24,542 nt of DNA from an uncultured Eggerthella sp. (GCA_900542265.1 UQML01000026.1:1-24542), one strand, 5' to 3'. Positions 1-8,635 are shown, numbered from the stretch's first letter. Notes: a model not told the origin generated them from the letters alone. Made by a program: numbers and translations.

Positions 1-44
1 ATTGCCTCTTGTCTCGTGGGCTCGGAGATGTGTATAAGAGACAG
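1..44 (+). other. Illumina Nextera i7 adapter (index N711) plus Tn5 mosaic end; sequencing artefact
   Basis: Bases 11-44 match the Nextera Read 2 transposase adapter end to end, and bases 26-44 are the 19-bp Tn5 mosaic end. Bases 3-10 read TGCCTCTT, which is the i7 index N711 as it appears in the oligo. Bases 1-2 (AT) fit the end of the P7 arm. The order P7 tail, index, adapter, insert is exactly that of a library molecule, so this is untrimmed adapter fused to the contig end. Genomic sequence begins at base 45. Confidence 0.97.
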
Positions 45-240
45 GATCAGAACAATCAATAAAGTGATCTTTCTCATTCAATACATTGGTGTCTTGTGCG
101 CGCCAATAAATATCATTAGCATCCGTAAGATAATAGGTCTGCTCACCATACTGCATATAAGCAGCGTGCGAAGTGCGCAAATAATTAATCAGATCATCAA
201 CCGATGCAAGTTGCAAAGGTTCGGTAGACATACGTCCCAT
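45..240 (-). CDS. Hypothetical protein, N-terminal 65 codons only (truncated by contig end)
   Basis: On the minus strand an ATG at 240-238 follows a good ribosome binding site, GGAAGGAG, five T's upstream. It opens a frame that stays open for 65 codons until it runs into the adapter. The product begins MGRMSTEPLQLASVDDLINY and is acidic, with several Tyr residues and no visible signal peptide, membrane segment or known motif. It lies 63 nt downstream of the U32-family gene and is read in the same direction, so it may be the last gene of that operon. I do not recognise the family. The 3' end is missing because the contig stops here, not because the gene is broken. Codon use resembles its neighbours. 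Confidence 0.6.
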
Positions 241-303
241 AAAAACTCCTTCCAAACTCCTTGTCATGATAATAACAACGATTGAAACGATTTAGCTTGA
301 GAA

Positions 304-1611
304 TTAATTCTTCTTGGAAATATCCTTGCGACGAACACGCAGCATATCATGTTCATGCAGGTCAAAGGGAACGTCAAAACTATAAAGCCCCATCGCCTTT
401 GAAGCAGTATTACAAGGAATTTTGGTGACGATGGGGTTACCTGCATCATCAAAACCTTCAAACACTTCAGCAAGATTAGTTACAATAACGCTTTTTACGG
501 GCACGTGCGGAGAGAGAACTTCGAGTGTGTCTCCTTCGTAAAAACGGTTACGACATCGAACAAGCACACTTGTCTGCCCCGCATCCGATACGTCCGTATC
601 AGAGCACGCATCCTCGCGAACCTCAGCTACCCAATCGCAGCGCTGAACATAAACGTCTTCTTCAAATGATTGCGATGCCGGTCCATAGAAAAAACCGGTG
701 TGATATGGTCGATGTGAGATAGTGTCAAGCTCAGGTTGCCATTGATGCGGATCAGCCCCATCAAGCACTTGTCTATAGGCATTGACCACTGTTGCAACAT
801 AGAAGGCTTTCTTAACACGCCCTTCAATTTTGATAGAATCCACACCAGCCGCCACAAGATCATCAATATGATCAAGCATATTGAGATCTTTTGAATTCAT
901 GATATGAGTGCCGTGTGTATCCTCTTCGATGGGGAATAATTCTCCTGGCCGACTTGGTTCAGTTAAATGATATTCCCAACGACACGGTTGCACACAATGA
1001 CCCTGATTCGCATGACGATCGGCCATAAAATCCGAAATGAGACAACGGCCAGAAATTGCCATGCACATGGCACCATGCACAAAAACTTCCACTTCCATAT
1101 CGTGAGGGATCTCACGTTTGAGCTGGGCAATTTCTTCAAGTGACATTTCACGCGCGCACACAACACGACGCGCACCCAGCTCATACCACATACGTGCAGC
1201 AGCACTATTGGATACCGACGCCTGCGTAGAAACGTGAATCTCAAGATCAGGAGCAACACTGCGCACCACAGAGAATACGCCTAAATCACTAACGATTACC
1301 GCATCCACACCCGCATCCGCAATAGCAGACACATAAGCGGGCAGTGCTTCAAGATCTTCGTCATGAGCATAGGCATTAAGCGTTACATGCACTCGTGCAT
1401 CATAAGAATGCGCAAGTGCAACAGCTTTTGGCAACTCTTCAAGTGAGAAATTAGATGCACGCTGGCGTAAACCAAACTTGTCACAGGCAAGATAAACAGC
1501 ATCGGCACCAAAATGAAGCGCATAAAAGAGCTGCTCCATCCCTCCTGCGGGGGCAAGCAGCTCTGGTATGCCTTTTTGTTTTCTTTGTTGCGATAATATT
1601 TGATGAGTCAT
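304..1611 (-). CDS. Peptidase U32 family protein, likely tRNA U34 hydroxylation (TrhP/YegQ-type)
   Basis: A 435-residue protein of the U32 family. It has the N-terminal PELLAPAGG motif (about residues 16-24), the central VFVHGAMCMAISGRC signature, further cysteines in GHCVQPC, and KIEGRVK with YVATVVNAYR after it. The four conserved cysteines suggest an iron-sulfur cluster. In E. coli and B. subtilis, members of this family (TrhP/YegQ, YrrN/YrrO) carry out prephenate-dependent 5-hydroxylation of tRNA wobble uridine. Others are annotated as collagenase-like proteases, and I favour the tRNA role by motif and length. It starts 20 nt after proS ends, so it is probably co-transcribed with proS. 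No clear Shine-Dalgarno sequence precedes the chosen ATG; that start was kept because it lies just ahead of the conserved PELLAPAGG block. Confidence 0.88.
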   Translation of the reverse strand: MTHQILSQQRKQKGIPELLAPAGGMEQLFYALHFGADAVYLACDKFGLRQRASNFSLEELPKAVALAHSYDARVHVTLNAYAHDEDLEALPAYVSAIADAGVDAVIVSDLGVFSVVRSVAPDLEIHVSTQASVSNSAAARMWYELGARRVVCAREMSLEEIAQLKREIPHDMEVEVFVHGAMCMAISGRCLISDFMADRHANQGHCVQPCRWEYHLTEPSRPGELFPIEEDTHGTHIMNSKDLNMLDHIDDLVAAGVDSIKIEGRVKKAFYVATVVNAYRQVLDGADPHQWQPELDTISHRPYHTGFFYGPASQSFEEDVYVQRCDWVAEVREDACSDTDVSDAGQTSVLVRCRNRFYEGDTLEVLSPHVPVKSVIVTNLAEVFEGFDDAGNPIVTKIPCNTASKAMGLYSFDVPFDLHEHDMLRVRRKDISKKN

Positions 1612-1631
1612 GAGAATTTATGGCAGATTTA

Positions 1632-3371
1632 TCACGCATTGCAAGCACTGCAAACAGCAGCATCAAGTTCCTCGTGAAGCCAAGCAAGCCCTTCATCAAG
1701 AGCGTCAAGGGGAACAGAAACTTTTTCCCCTACGCTACGCTGCTTAATCTCAACGGTGCCTTCTTTGATACCACGCTTACCAACCACAATCTGTACGGGC
1801 CAGCCAATCAGATCAGCATCCGCAAATTTTGAACCAGGGCGCTCATCACGATCATCAATAACCACTTCGAGTCCATCTGCAGCAAGTTTTTGTGCAATCT
1901 CTTCTGCAACCGGATAAACAACATCATCATTTACCGTCAGCGGAATCACAATAACATGTGCAGGAGCAATAGAACTTGGCCAGATGATGCCGTATTCATC
2001 ATTATGCTGCTCAACAACTGCCGCAAGCGTGCGCGATACCCCAACACCATAACAACCCATGATGAAGGGCTGGTCCGATCCGTCCTCAGCTGAGTATACT
2101 GCACCCATGTTCTTGGAATACTTGTCTCCTAGCTGGAAGACTTGAGAAACCTCAATTCCCCGCGCCCCCTCTAAAGTTGCACCACAAACAGGGCACGTAT
2201 CTCCAGGAGCAACCATACAGAAATCTGCCCACGCATCAACCGTAAAATCACGTCCATGGCAAGCACCGACATAATGGAAGCCTGCCTCATTAGCGCCCAC
2301 TACCCAATCAGGAATAGCTTCGAGCGAGCGATCTGCCGCACATATAACACCAACAGGTAAATTAACTGGACCGATAGAACCCTTAGGAAGGCCAACCGCC
2401 TCAAGCTCTTCATCAGTTAAAAGCTCAAAACCAGGAAATACGCGCTCTGCTTTAAGCTCATTGAGTTCGTGATCACCTGGGATAAAGAGAGCGACTACCG
2501 TGCCATCAGCCTTTTTACCCACCATAGCTTTAACGGTAGCAGCTTCAGAGCAGCCCAAGAATGCCGCCAAAGAATCAATGGTATTAACGCCCGGCGTTGA
2601 AATCTTTTCAAGTTCAGTTTTGCCAAATGAGACAGGATGCGGAATGCACTCCCCCGCCTCTGTATTGGCTGCCCAATCGCACGAAGGACAATATACAAGC
2701 TCTGCTTCACCTGCATCAGCCAATGCCATAAATTCAGTCGTGACACTGCCACCAATCTGGCCACCGTCAGCAACAACAGGACGATACTCTAATCCACAAC
2801 GCTCGCAAATAGAACCATATGCTTCACTCATACGATCATAGGTTTCTTGAAGAGATTCTTGCGAAGTGTGAAAGGAGTAGGCATCTTTCATAATGAACTC
2901 ACGTGAGCGCAACAAGCCAAAACGTGGTCTGATTTCATCACGAAACTTTGATTGAATTTGATAGAGCGTCGTGGGAAGTTGACGATACGAGCGCAACTCA
3001 TTACGCACGATTGCTGTAATCAGTTCTTCATGCGTAGGACCAAGTGCAAAACCGTGATCATGGCGATCATTCAAGCGCATGAGCTCTGGACCATAGTCAT
3101 CCCAACGCCCTGATTCATGCCACAATTCTGCTGGTTGCAAAGCCGGCATCAACATCTCTTGCGCACCCGTTGCATCCATCTCTTCGCGAACAATGTTTTC
3201 GATTTTTGCTAATACGCGTTTACCCAAAGGAAGATAGGCATAAATTCCAGAAGCAACTTTTCTAATCATCCCTGCGCGCACTAATAACTTATGAGAAGCG
3301 ATTTCAGCATCCGCTGGATCTTCTTTTAAAGTGGGCGCGTAGAGCTTTGACATGCGCGTGATTTCTGTCAT
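1632..3371 (-). CDS. proS: Proline--tRNA ligase, bacterial type with editing domain
   Basis: A 579-residue class II aminoacyl-tRNA synthetase that charges tRNA-Pro with proline. The N-terminal LYAPTLKEDPADAEIASH segment and the motif 2 region FRDEIRPRFGLLRSREFIMK are those of bacterial ProRS. Motif 3 appears as GCYGVGVSRTLAAVVEQ. Between motifs 2 and 3 lies a long insert (about residues 225-400), the INS domain that removes mischarged alanine in bacterial-type enzymes, and the anticodon-binding domain forms the C-terminus. Its ATG overlaps the ispG stop codon as ATGA (3368-3371), a sign of translational coupling. An ATG six codons downstream would give a more typical N-terminus but lacks a ribosome binding site. 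The length is typical of the family. Confidence 0.97.
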   Translation of the reverse strand: MTEITRMSKLYAPTLKEDPADAEIASHKLLVRAGMIRKVASGIYAYLPLGKRVLAKIENIVREEMDATGAQEMLMPALQPAELWHESGRWDDYGPELMRLNDRHDHGFALGPTHEELITAIVRNELRSYRQLPTTLYQIQSKFRDEIRPRFGLLRSREFIMKDAYSFHTSQESLQETYDRMSEAYGSICERCGLEYRPVVADGGQIGGSVTTEFMALADAGEAELVYCPSCDWAANTEAGECIPHPVSFGKTELEKISTPGVNTIDSLAAFLGCSEAATVKAMVGKKADGTVVALFIPGDHELNELKAERVFPGFELLTDEELEAVGLPKGSIGPVNLPVGVICAADRSLEAIPDWVVGANEAGFHYVGACHGRDFTVDAWADFCMVAPGDTCPVCGATLEGARGIEVSQVFQLGDKYSKNMGAVYSAEDGSDQPFIMGCYGVGVSRTLAAVVEQHNDEYGIIWPSSIAPAHVIVIPLTVNDDVVYPVAEEIAQKLAADGLEVVIDDRDERPGSKFADADLIGWPVQIVVGKRGIKEGTVEIKQRSVGEKVSVPLDALDEGLAWLHEELDAAVCSACNA

Positions 3372-4420
3372 AACCGTCCAATCTCTTCCATTAAGGCATC
3401 AACTATTTCATCTTCAGGCACTTTGCGCAAAGTGACACCCTGTGCAAAGATAACCCCGGACCCATCGCCACAAGCAACACCAATATCAGCATCACTTGCC
3501 TCACCCGGCCCATTTACAACGCAACCCATAACCGCAACGCTTACCGGCCGCGCAACATCTTTCAAACGCTGTTCTACTTGACTTGCAAGTCCAATCAAAT
3601 CAACCTTACAACGACCACACGTAGGACAGCTTACTAATTCAGGATAGCGCTTACGAATATTGAGTGCACCGAGCAATCCCCAACAGGCGCGAACTTCCTC
3701 GATTGGGTCATCGGTTAACGAAATGCGGAGCGTATCCCCAATATTTTCCGAGAGCAAAATACCCAGTCCGGCACTTGATTTAATAAGCCCTTGGAAAAGC
3801 GTTCCTGCTTCCGTTACCCCAATGTGCAGCGGCACCGTTGGCATACGCTCATTAAGGAGGCGATAGGTCGCAACCGTCGTGTTAACATCATGGGCTTTCG
3901 CAGATACTACGACATCATAAAAGCCTACGGATTCGCAAAATGCAACATAATCACTTGCCGACTGCACGAGCTTTTCAGGCAAGGTGAGATCCGTGCGCGC
4001 AGCAATGACGTCATCAAGTGATCCTGCATTCACGCCAATACGCACGGGAATACCACACGCACGCGCAACCTCAAGCACCTGTGCTGTTTTTTCTAGTCCG
4101 CCAATATTGCCAGGATTAATACGCAACTTTGCTGCACCACGCCGAGCTGCCTCAATGGCAAGTTCAGCGCTGAAGTGGATATCAGCTACCACAGGAAGCA
4201 GCGAGCGTGCGCAAATCTGTTCAAAGGGATCCAGCGCAGCCTTGTCCGGTATGGCAATACGGATAATCTCGCAGCCCGCATCAGCCAATCGATTAATTTC
4301 TGTAACATTTGATTCAACATCTTTGAGCGGCAAATTAAGCATCGACTGCACCGCTACGGGTGCATCTCCACCAAGAGGAACATTCCCCACCATTACACGG
4401 CGAGTTGTACTATGACTCAT
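3368..4420 (-). CDS. ispG: 4-hydroxy-3-methylbut-2-en-1-yl diphosphate synthase (IspG/GcpE)
   Basis: A 350-residue enzyme of the MEP isoprenoid pathway. It reductively opens the cyclic diphosphate MEcPP to HMBPP. The TIM-barrel half carries VQSMLNLPLKDVESNV and LRINPGNIGG. The C-terminal half has the [4Fe-4S] ligands Cys265 and Cys268 (in SCPTCGRC), Cys300 and Glu307 (in GCVVNGPGEA), at the spacing seen in E. coli IspG. The start is supported by GGGAGG six nt upstream. It sits 75 nt after the site-2 protease gene and overlaps proS by 4 nt. With dxr in the same block, this cluster holds an early and a late step of the MEP pathway. Confidence 0.97.
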   Translation of the reverse strand: MSHSTTRRVMVGNVPLGGDAPVAVQSMLNLPLKDVESNVTEINRLADAGCEIIRIAIPDKAALDPFEQICARSLLPVVADIHFSAELAIEAARRGAAKLRINPGNIGGLEKTAQVLEVARACGIPVRIGVNAGSLDDVIAARTDLTLPEKLVQSASDYVAFCESVGFYDVVVSAKAHDVNTTVATYRLLNERMPTVPLHIGVTEAGTLFQGLIKSSAGLGILLSENIGDTLRISLTDDPIEEVRACWGLLGALNIRKRYPELVSCPTCGRCKVDLIGLASQVEQRLKDVARPVSVAVMGCVVNGPGEASDADIGVACGDGSGVIFAQGVTLRKVPEDEIVDALMEEIGRL

Positions 4421-4495
4421 TTGCTACCTCCCTATTACAAAACATGCTATAAAGATGCTATAAAGCGTGTTGTGAAGCATATTTTGCCTCGCAAA

Positions 4496-5566
4496 TTAAC
4501 TCCAGTTTCCAAAAATAAATCGCTGAATGTCTTGATTAGCCATAATGATAAAGAGACCTATAAAAAGCGCCATGCCTGCAAACGATAAGTAGTTAAGCAC
4601 ACGCACTGAGACCGCCTTTTTGCTAATCTTTTGGAAAATTTCAACCACAAAACGCCCGCCATCAAGAGGTGGAATAGGCAAAAGATTCATAAGTCCTAGC
4701 GATATCGAGATAATTGCAGAAAACATAAGCGTCGTCATGAAACCTGCTTCTACCGCCGTTTTTGACATAACCGCAATGCCAATAATGGAGCTCGATTGCG
4801 ATACCGTTTCTGCTGCCGTAGCTGGATTAAAGAGCCCTACAATTGCTACTGCCGTCATCCCAATGAGATTAAGACCGGCTTGAATTGCTTCAAGTGGACC
4901 GAGCGTCATATGCTTCACTTCGCCCGTTACAGTATTAGTAACATCAACTCCAAGCACCGAATAAATCAACAAGAAAACCACCAGGGCAAAGAGCAAATTC
5001 ATTACCGGTCCCGCAAGCAAGATAAGAGAGCGCTTCCAAAAAGGGAGGGAAAAATACTGTTTGCGTTCTTCGGTCTCATAAAGCGCATCGAGGTCAAAAT
5101 TGACATGCGCCTGACCTTGCTCAAACCCTTCCATAGCAGGAGTGCGATACACGTTATACTCATCACGTTTCAAGGGGCGTTTGATGCTCCCCCACTCCGC
5201 CAAATCCTCAAGCACGTTATAGGCATCTTCTTCAGATAAACCAAACGCATCTTGCACATCTTCCAACAAAACCGTCCCTTGCGCATAAACATACGCAAGA
5301 ACCTTTTTAGTGATCTCAGACGATTGGGTGGGTGCAGTCATTCCGCATACATTAGCATAACCACCTAATGGAAGTGCCGTAATACCAAACTTGGTTCCTT
5401 TCCATGTCACACCTATATTGGGACCGGGAAGCCCAAGCATAAATTCAGTCACGCGCACCCCAAAAGCACGTGCTACTAAAAAGTGACCACCCTCATGAAT
5501 AAAGACAAGAAAGCCTAAGATGAGCGTAGCCGCAAATATCATAATAAGAATATCCATGGGCTGCAT
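4496..5566 (-). CDS. rseP: Site-2 (M50) intramembrane metalloprotease, PDZ-less, with internal winged-helix-like insert
   Basis: A 356-residue membrane protease of the RseP/RasP type, which normally cuts transmembrane substrates such as anti-sigma factors. Seen: zinc motif HEGGH at 24-28 in TM1, the re-entrant segment ending LPLGGYANV near 73, the second core helix with FWKRSLILLAGPVMNLLFA (177-195), and NLLPIPPLDGGR (294-305) carrying the third metal ligand. Two departures from the family are clear. The PDZ domain expected between the second and third core helices is missing; only about 15 residues (206-220) remain. Instead, residues about 77-165 form an extra soluble segment in the cytoplasmic loop after TM1, with helix-turn-helix character (VLLEDVQDAFGLSEEDAYNV, then LEDLAEWGSIKR). 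The catalytic residues are intact, so it is probably active, but substrate selection must differ. It lies between dxr and ispG. No strong ribosome binding site is visible. Confidence 0.92.
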   Translation of the reverse strand: MQPMDILIMIFAATLILGFLVFIHEGGHFLVARAFGVRVTEFMLGLPGPNIGVTWKGTKFGITALPLGGYANVCGMTAPTQSSEITKKVLAYVYAQGTVLLEDVQDAFGLSEEDAYNVLEDLAEWGSIKRPLKRDEYNVYRTPAMEGFEQGQAHVNFDLDALYETEERKQYFSLPFWKRSLILLAGPVMNLLFALVVFLLIYSVLGVDVTNTVTGEVKHMTLGPLEAIQAGLNLIGMTAVAIVGLFNPATAAETVSQSSSIIGIAVMSKTAVEAGFMTTLMFSAIISISLGLMNLLPIPPLDGGRFVVEIFQKISKKAVSVRVLNYLSFAGMALFIGLFIIMANQDIQRFIFGNWS

Positions 5567-5587
5567 TATAAAGGTTGATTATGTAGA

Positions 5588-6814
5588 TTACGAGCGCATG
5601 GCGATGAGACGTTTAGCTTCTGCACGAGCAACCGCATCGACATCCATAAGCTGCTCAATACTATGCACTGGCTCAGCTACCGTCAAATCCATTACCATCT
5701 CAATAACCTCAGCAATACCTAAGAAAGGTAATTCTTCAGCCAAAAAAGCAGCCACAGCAATCTCGTTAGCAGCATTCATAGCACACGGAAGCGTGCCACC
5801 TATCGCGCCCGCTTTATAAGCAAGCGCAAGACAACGAAAGGTTTCCATATCGGGAGCTGCAAATTCCAATGAACCAAGCGTCCTAAAATCGAGCGGCGCG
5901 ACAGGCGCACTCCAGCGCTCAGGAAATGACAGGGCAAACTGAATGGGAATACGCATATCAGTCGTACCTAAATGTGCCTTAACAGACCCATCGGAAAACT
6001 CTACCATCGAATGAATAGCAGACTGAGGCTGCACAACCACTTGAATTTTGTCGTAGGGCATATCAAAAAGATGGTGTGCCTCAATCACTTCAAGACCCTT
6101 ATTCATGAGAGTTGATGAATCAATGGTGATTTTTGGACCCATATGCCAGGTAGGATGAGCGAGTGCTTGAACAGGAGTAACCTGCTCAAGATCAGCACGT
6201 TTTTTACCCCTAAAAGGACCACCTGAAGCAGTAACCCACAGAGCCGTCACTTCATCAATGTTTTCACCAAGCAGACATTGATAAATAGCGCCATGCTCTG
6301 AGTCGATAGGCATAAGCGTTCCGGGATAACCTTGCAGCTCATCACGCTTGTGCGCAAGCGGCATCAAAAGATCTCCACCAACCACAAGGGATTCCTTATT
6401 AGCAAGAGCAAGGCGCTTACCGCTTTGAAGCGCTGCATAACTAACACGCAGGCCCACAGCTCCCACCAGTGAATTGACAATGATATCAGCATCAAGATCA
6501 CACAGGTCAAGTAACGCATCATAGCCATAGGTCACTATGGATTCAGAACCTGCCGCTTCTCCGCCTAATACCTGCTTGTCTTCATCTCCGACAACGACAT
6601 ACGGAACACAGAACTCTTGTGCTTGCCTAAATAGTTCATCCGTATGTGAATGCGCCGCAAGAGCAACAACGTACAATTTGTCAGGATGCTGACGAACAAT
6701 ATCTAAGGTTTGAGTACCAATAGAGCCGGTTGATCCAACAACAATGACTCCTTGCTGAACATCAGAATCAAAAGGAATTCCGCGTGATACCGCATATGAA
6801 CTAGGCCCAAACAT
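5588..6814 (-). CDS. dxr: 1-deoxy-D-xylulose-5-phosphate reductoisomerase
   Basis: The committed enzyme of the MEP pathway, converting DXP to MEP with NADPH and a divalent metal. NADPH-binding GSTGSIGTQTLDIV is at 27-40, LANKESLVVGG follows, metal ligands Asp171 and Glu173 are in PIDSEHGAIYQ, and Glu242 is in IDSSTLMNKGLEVIEA. The flexible-loop motif ALAHPTWHMGPKI is present. The first histidine of the usual HPQS motif is Gln262, while the later catalytic-region histidine (IHSM, His268) is kept. A longer reading from TTG at 6832 is possible, but the GGAGG at 6826-6830 falls inside it and is well placed for the ATG at 6814, giving 408 residues. The gene overlaps the 3' end of cdsA by 14 nt. 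Confidence 0.95.
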   Translation of the reverse strand: MFGPSSYAVSRGIPFDSDVQQGVIVVGSTGSIGTQTLDIVRQHPDKLYVVALAAHSHTDELFRQAQEFCVPYVVVGDEDKQVLGGEAAGSESIVTYGYDALLDLCDLDADIIVNSLVGAVGLRVSYAALQSGKRLALANKESLVVGGDLLMPLAHKRDELQGYPGTLMPIDSEHGAIYQCLLGENIDEVTALWVTASGGPFRGKKRADLEQVTPVQALAHPTWHMGPKITIDSSTLMNKGLEVIEAHHLFDMPYDKIQVVVQPQSAIHSMVEFSDGSVKAHLGTTDMRIPIQFALSFPERWSAPVAPLDFRTLGSLEFAAPDMETFRCLALAYKAGAIGGTLPCAMNAANEIAVAAFLAEELPFLGIAEVIEMVMDLTVAEPVHSIEQLMDVDAVARAEAKRLIAMRS

Positions 6815-7868
6815 AGGGTATGCATCCTCCAAATATCAATAAAAGTGCAGCAGAAACGGTTACAAGAAACTGCGAATCACAGCGGTCAAGCAAACCACCA
6901 TGACCAGGCATAATAGTTCCGGAATCTTTAAAACCAGAATTGCGCTTAATACGTGATTCAACCAAGTCGCCCAAAACACCTAAAACGCCGCAGATAAAAC
7001 CAAATATAAGTGCTTGCACGAGCGACATCGTAACACCAGGAATAAACATTAAAGCGCACCAAAGCCCCATCGAGAAGATAAGACCCGCGATAAAACCTTC
7101 CCAACTTTTCTTAGGAGAGACCGCAGGAGCAAGTTTGTGTTTACCTATCGCTGAACCAATTAAATACGCAAAGGCATCATTTCCCCAAATAGAAAGGAAA
7201 ATCCCCAACACCAAAACGCCACCCCAAAGACCAGGAATAGCCATCTTAATAAGCATGGCAAGAGACATTGCCATACCTGTATAAAGCGCACCAAATAAAC
7301 TTACTGCAACATCAGCAATACGAGCACGCAACCAAAATACATACCACACCAAGAGCACTAGACAAAGACCAGCAAAAACAAGACCTACCCCTACAGGGCC
7401 AAAGAGCCACATCGCAAAGGGAAAAAGAGCAGCTGCCGTAATGCCAATCACTTCATTAGGAAGCTTTGCATCTGAGCGCAACATGTAATAAAACTCACCC
7501 GCACAAATTGCAGAGAGCAATGCAAGATAACAAGCCGCAGTTGCATCTGAAATAAGCATACAGATGACGGTAACCGTAATATAAATCACACCCGTACGTA
7601 CGCGCACCTGAAGATTAGACGGATTGCGAAGTTTTTGAGGCATCTTATCAAGTGCCTTTTGGCGGATGCGTTCAGAACGCTTTTTGGCACGCTTGCCATC
7701 AGCGTCATCAATGGCTTGCGCACCCTCTTCGCACGGTTCAAATACATCAACTGATTCAAAAAATGCGCCTTGTTCCCCTTGGACAATACGCGCTTTAACC
7801 TCTACTGAACCAGGCGCATACTTAGGAATAGAAGAATCAAACGATCTGCGAACTTGAGGATCAGCCAT
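6801..7868 (-). CDS. cdsA: Phosphatidate cytidylyltransferase (CDP-diacylglycerol synthase) with N-terminal extension
   Basis: A 355-residue integral membrane enzyme that makes CDP-diacylglycerol from phosphatidate and CTP, the branch point to all phospholipids. The signature at 304-332 (S-x-I-K-R then FKDSGTIMPGHGGLLDRCDS) is the CDP-DAG synthase signature. About eight hydrophobic helices begin near residue 92. Residues 1-90 form a charged, soluble extension (KARIVQGEQGAFFESVDVFE, then a KRAKKRSERIRQKALDK basic stretch) that is absent from short bacterial CdsA proteins. Such extensions occur in some actinobacteria, and its role is unknown. The gene begins 5 nt after uppS ends, and its last codons contain the dxr ribosome binding site. 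Confidence 0.94.
   Translation of the reverse strand: MADPQVRRSFDSSIPKYAPGSVEVKARIVQGEQGAFFESVDVFEPCEEGAQAIDDADGKRAKKRSERIRQKALDKMPQKLRNPSNLQVRVRTGVIYITVTVICMLISDATAACYLALLSAICAGEFYYMLRSDAKLPNEVIGITAAALFPFAMWLFGPVGVGLVFAGLCLVLLVWYVFWLRARIADVAVSLFGALYTGMAMSLAMLIKMAIPGLWGGVLVLGIFLSIWGNDAFAYLIGSAIGKHKLAPAVSPKKSWEGFIAGLIFSMGLWCALMFIPGVTMSLVQALIFGFICGVLGVLGDLVESRIKRNSGFKDSGTIMPGHGGLLDRCDSQFLVTVSAALLLIFGGCIPYVWA
6825..6830 (-). promoter_or_regulatory. Ribosome binding site that decides the dxr start
   Basis: Minus-strand GGAGGA lies ten nt before the ATG at 6814 and overlaps the first codons of the alternative TTG reading frame at 6832. It lies upstream of the cdsA stop codon, within cdsA coding sequence, so dxr translation is likely coupled to cdsA. 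Confidence 0.6.
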
Positions 7869-7873
7869 AACGC

Positions 7874-8635
7874 TTAGACCGCCCCGAATCTTCTCGCACG
7901 TTTTTGATAATCAAGCACTGCTCGTAAAAGCTCATACCTATCAAAATCAGGCCAAAGTACCGGTGTGCAATAAAACTCAGCATAGGCTATTTGCCAAAGA
8001 AGAAAATTTGAAATACGCATCTCGCCTGATGTGCGAATCAAAAGATCGGGGTCAGGAATGTGGGCGGTATAGAGGTGGCGAGAAAACTCCTCTTCATCAA
8101 GCACCGCTCGTTCCCCTTCCGGTGCAGAGTCAAGATACGATTGCACCGCTGACAAGATTTCTTGACGCCCGCCATAGTTAACGCAAACAAGCAAGGTCAT
8201 ACCATTATTGTCTTTGGTTTGTTCCCATGCCGTTTCAAACGCAGCACGCGTCTTAGGAGGTAGCGCCGCAAGACCACCGATGGCTTTAACACGCACACCT
8301 TCTTTGTCGAGCTCATCAACTTCTGCAAGCATGGTTTTAGCAAACAGATCCATGAGCCCTGTTACTTCATCTTGAGGACGCTTCCAATTCTCAGAAGAAA
8401 ACGCGTAGATAGTGAGGTAGTCAACACCCATATCGTTAGCACAACGAATTGTCTCACGCACTGCTTCAATGCCTGCCTTGTGACCTGAAAGACGTGTTTT
8501 GAAACGTTGCTGTGCCCAACGACCATTGCCGTCCATAATGACGGCAATGTGGGTGGGAATATTTGATTGGTCAAGATCTTTTGGATTGAGCCCCGCGGGT
8601 GGATCCGGAAAGATATAGTCAAGGGTCTTGCGCAT
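7874..8635 (-). CDS. uppS: Isoprenyl (undecaprenyl) diphosphate synthase, cis-prenyltransferase
   Basis: A 253-residue soluble cis-prenyltransferase that elongates farnesyl diphosphate with IPP to the lipid carrier used for peptidoglycan and other wall polymers. HIAVIMDGNGRWAQQR carries catalytic Asp35. YAFSSENWKRP, then DLLIRTSGEMRISNFLLWQ and AYAEFYCTPVLWPDF, are the other conserved blocks. The length matches the bacterial family. It starts 12 nt after frr and ends 5 nt before cdsA, a very common order (frr-uppS-cdsA-dxr). The exact product chain length cannot be read from sequence. Confidence 0.96.
   Translation of the reverse strand: MRKTLDYIFPDPPAGLNPKDLDQSNIPTHIAVIMDGNGRWAQQRFKTRLSGHKAGIEAVRETIRCANDMGVDYLTIYAFSSENWKRPQDEVTGLMDLFAKTMLAEVDELDKEGVRVKAIGGLAALPPKTRAAFETAWEQTKDNNGMTLLVCVNYGGRQEILSAVQSYLDSAPEGERAVLDEEEFSRHLYTAHIPDPDLLIRTSGEMRISNFLLWQIAYAEFYCTPVLWPDFDRYELLRAVLDYQKRARRFGAV

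Noticed and set aside
16..285. An 89-codon plus-strand frame starting MGSEMCIRDR
   Set aside because: Its first codons are translated adapter and Tn5 mosaic end, and the rest lies antisense to the hypothetical gene at 45-240.
3984..4415. Long plus-strand frame (143 codons) inside ispG
   Set aside because: It is an antisense shadow of ispG, with no ribosome binding site and no known motif.
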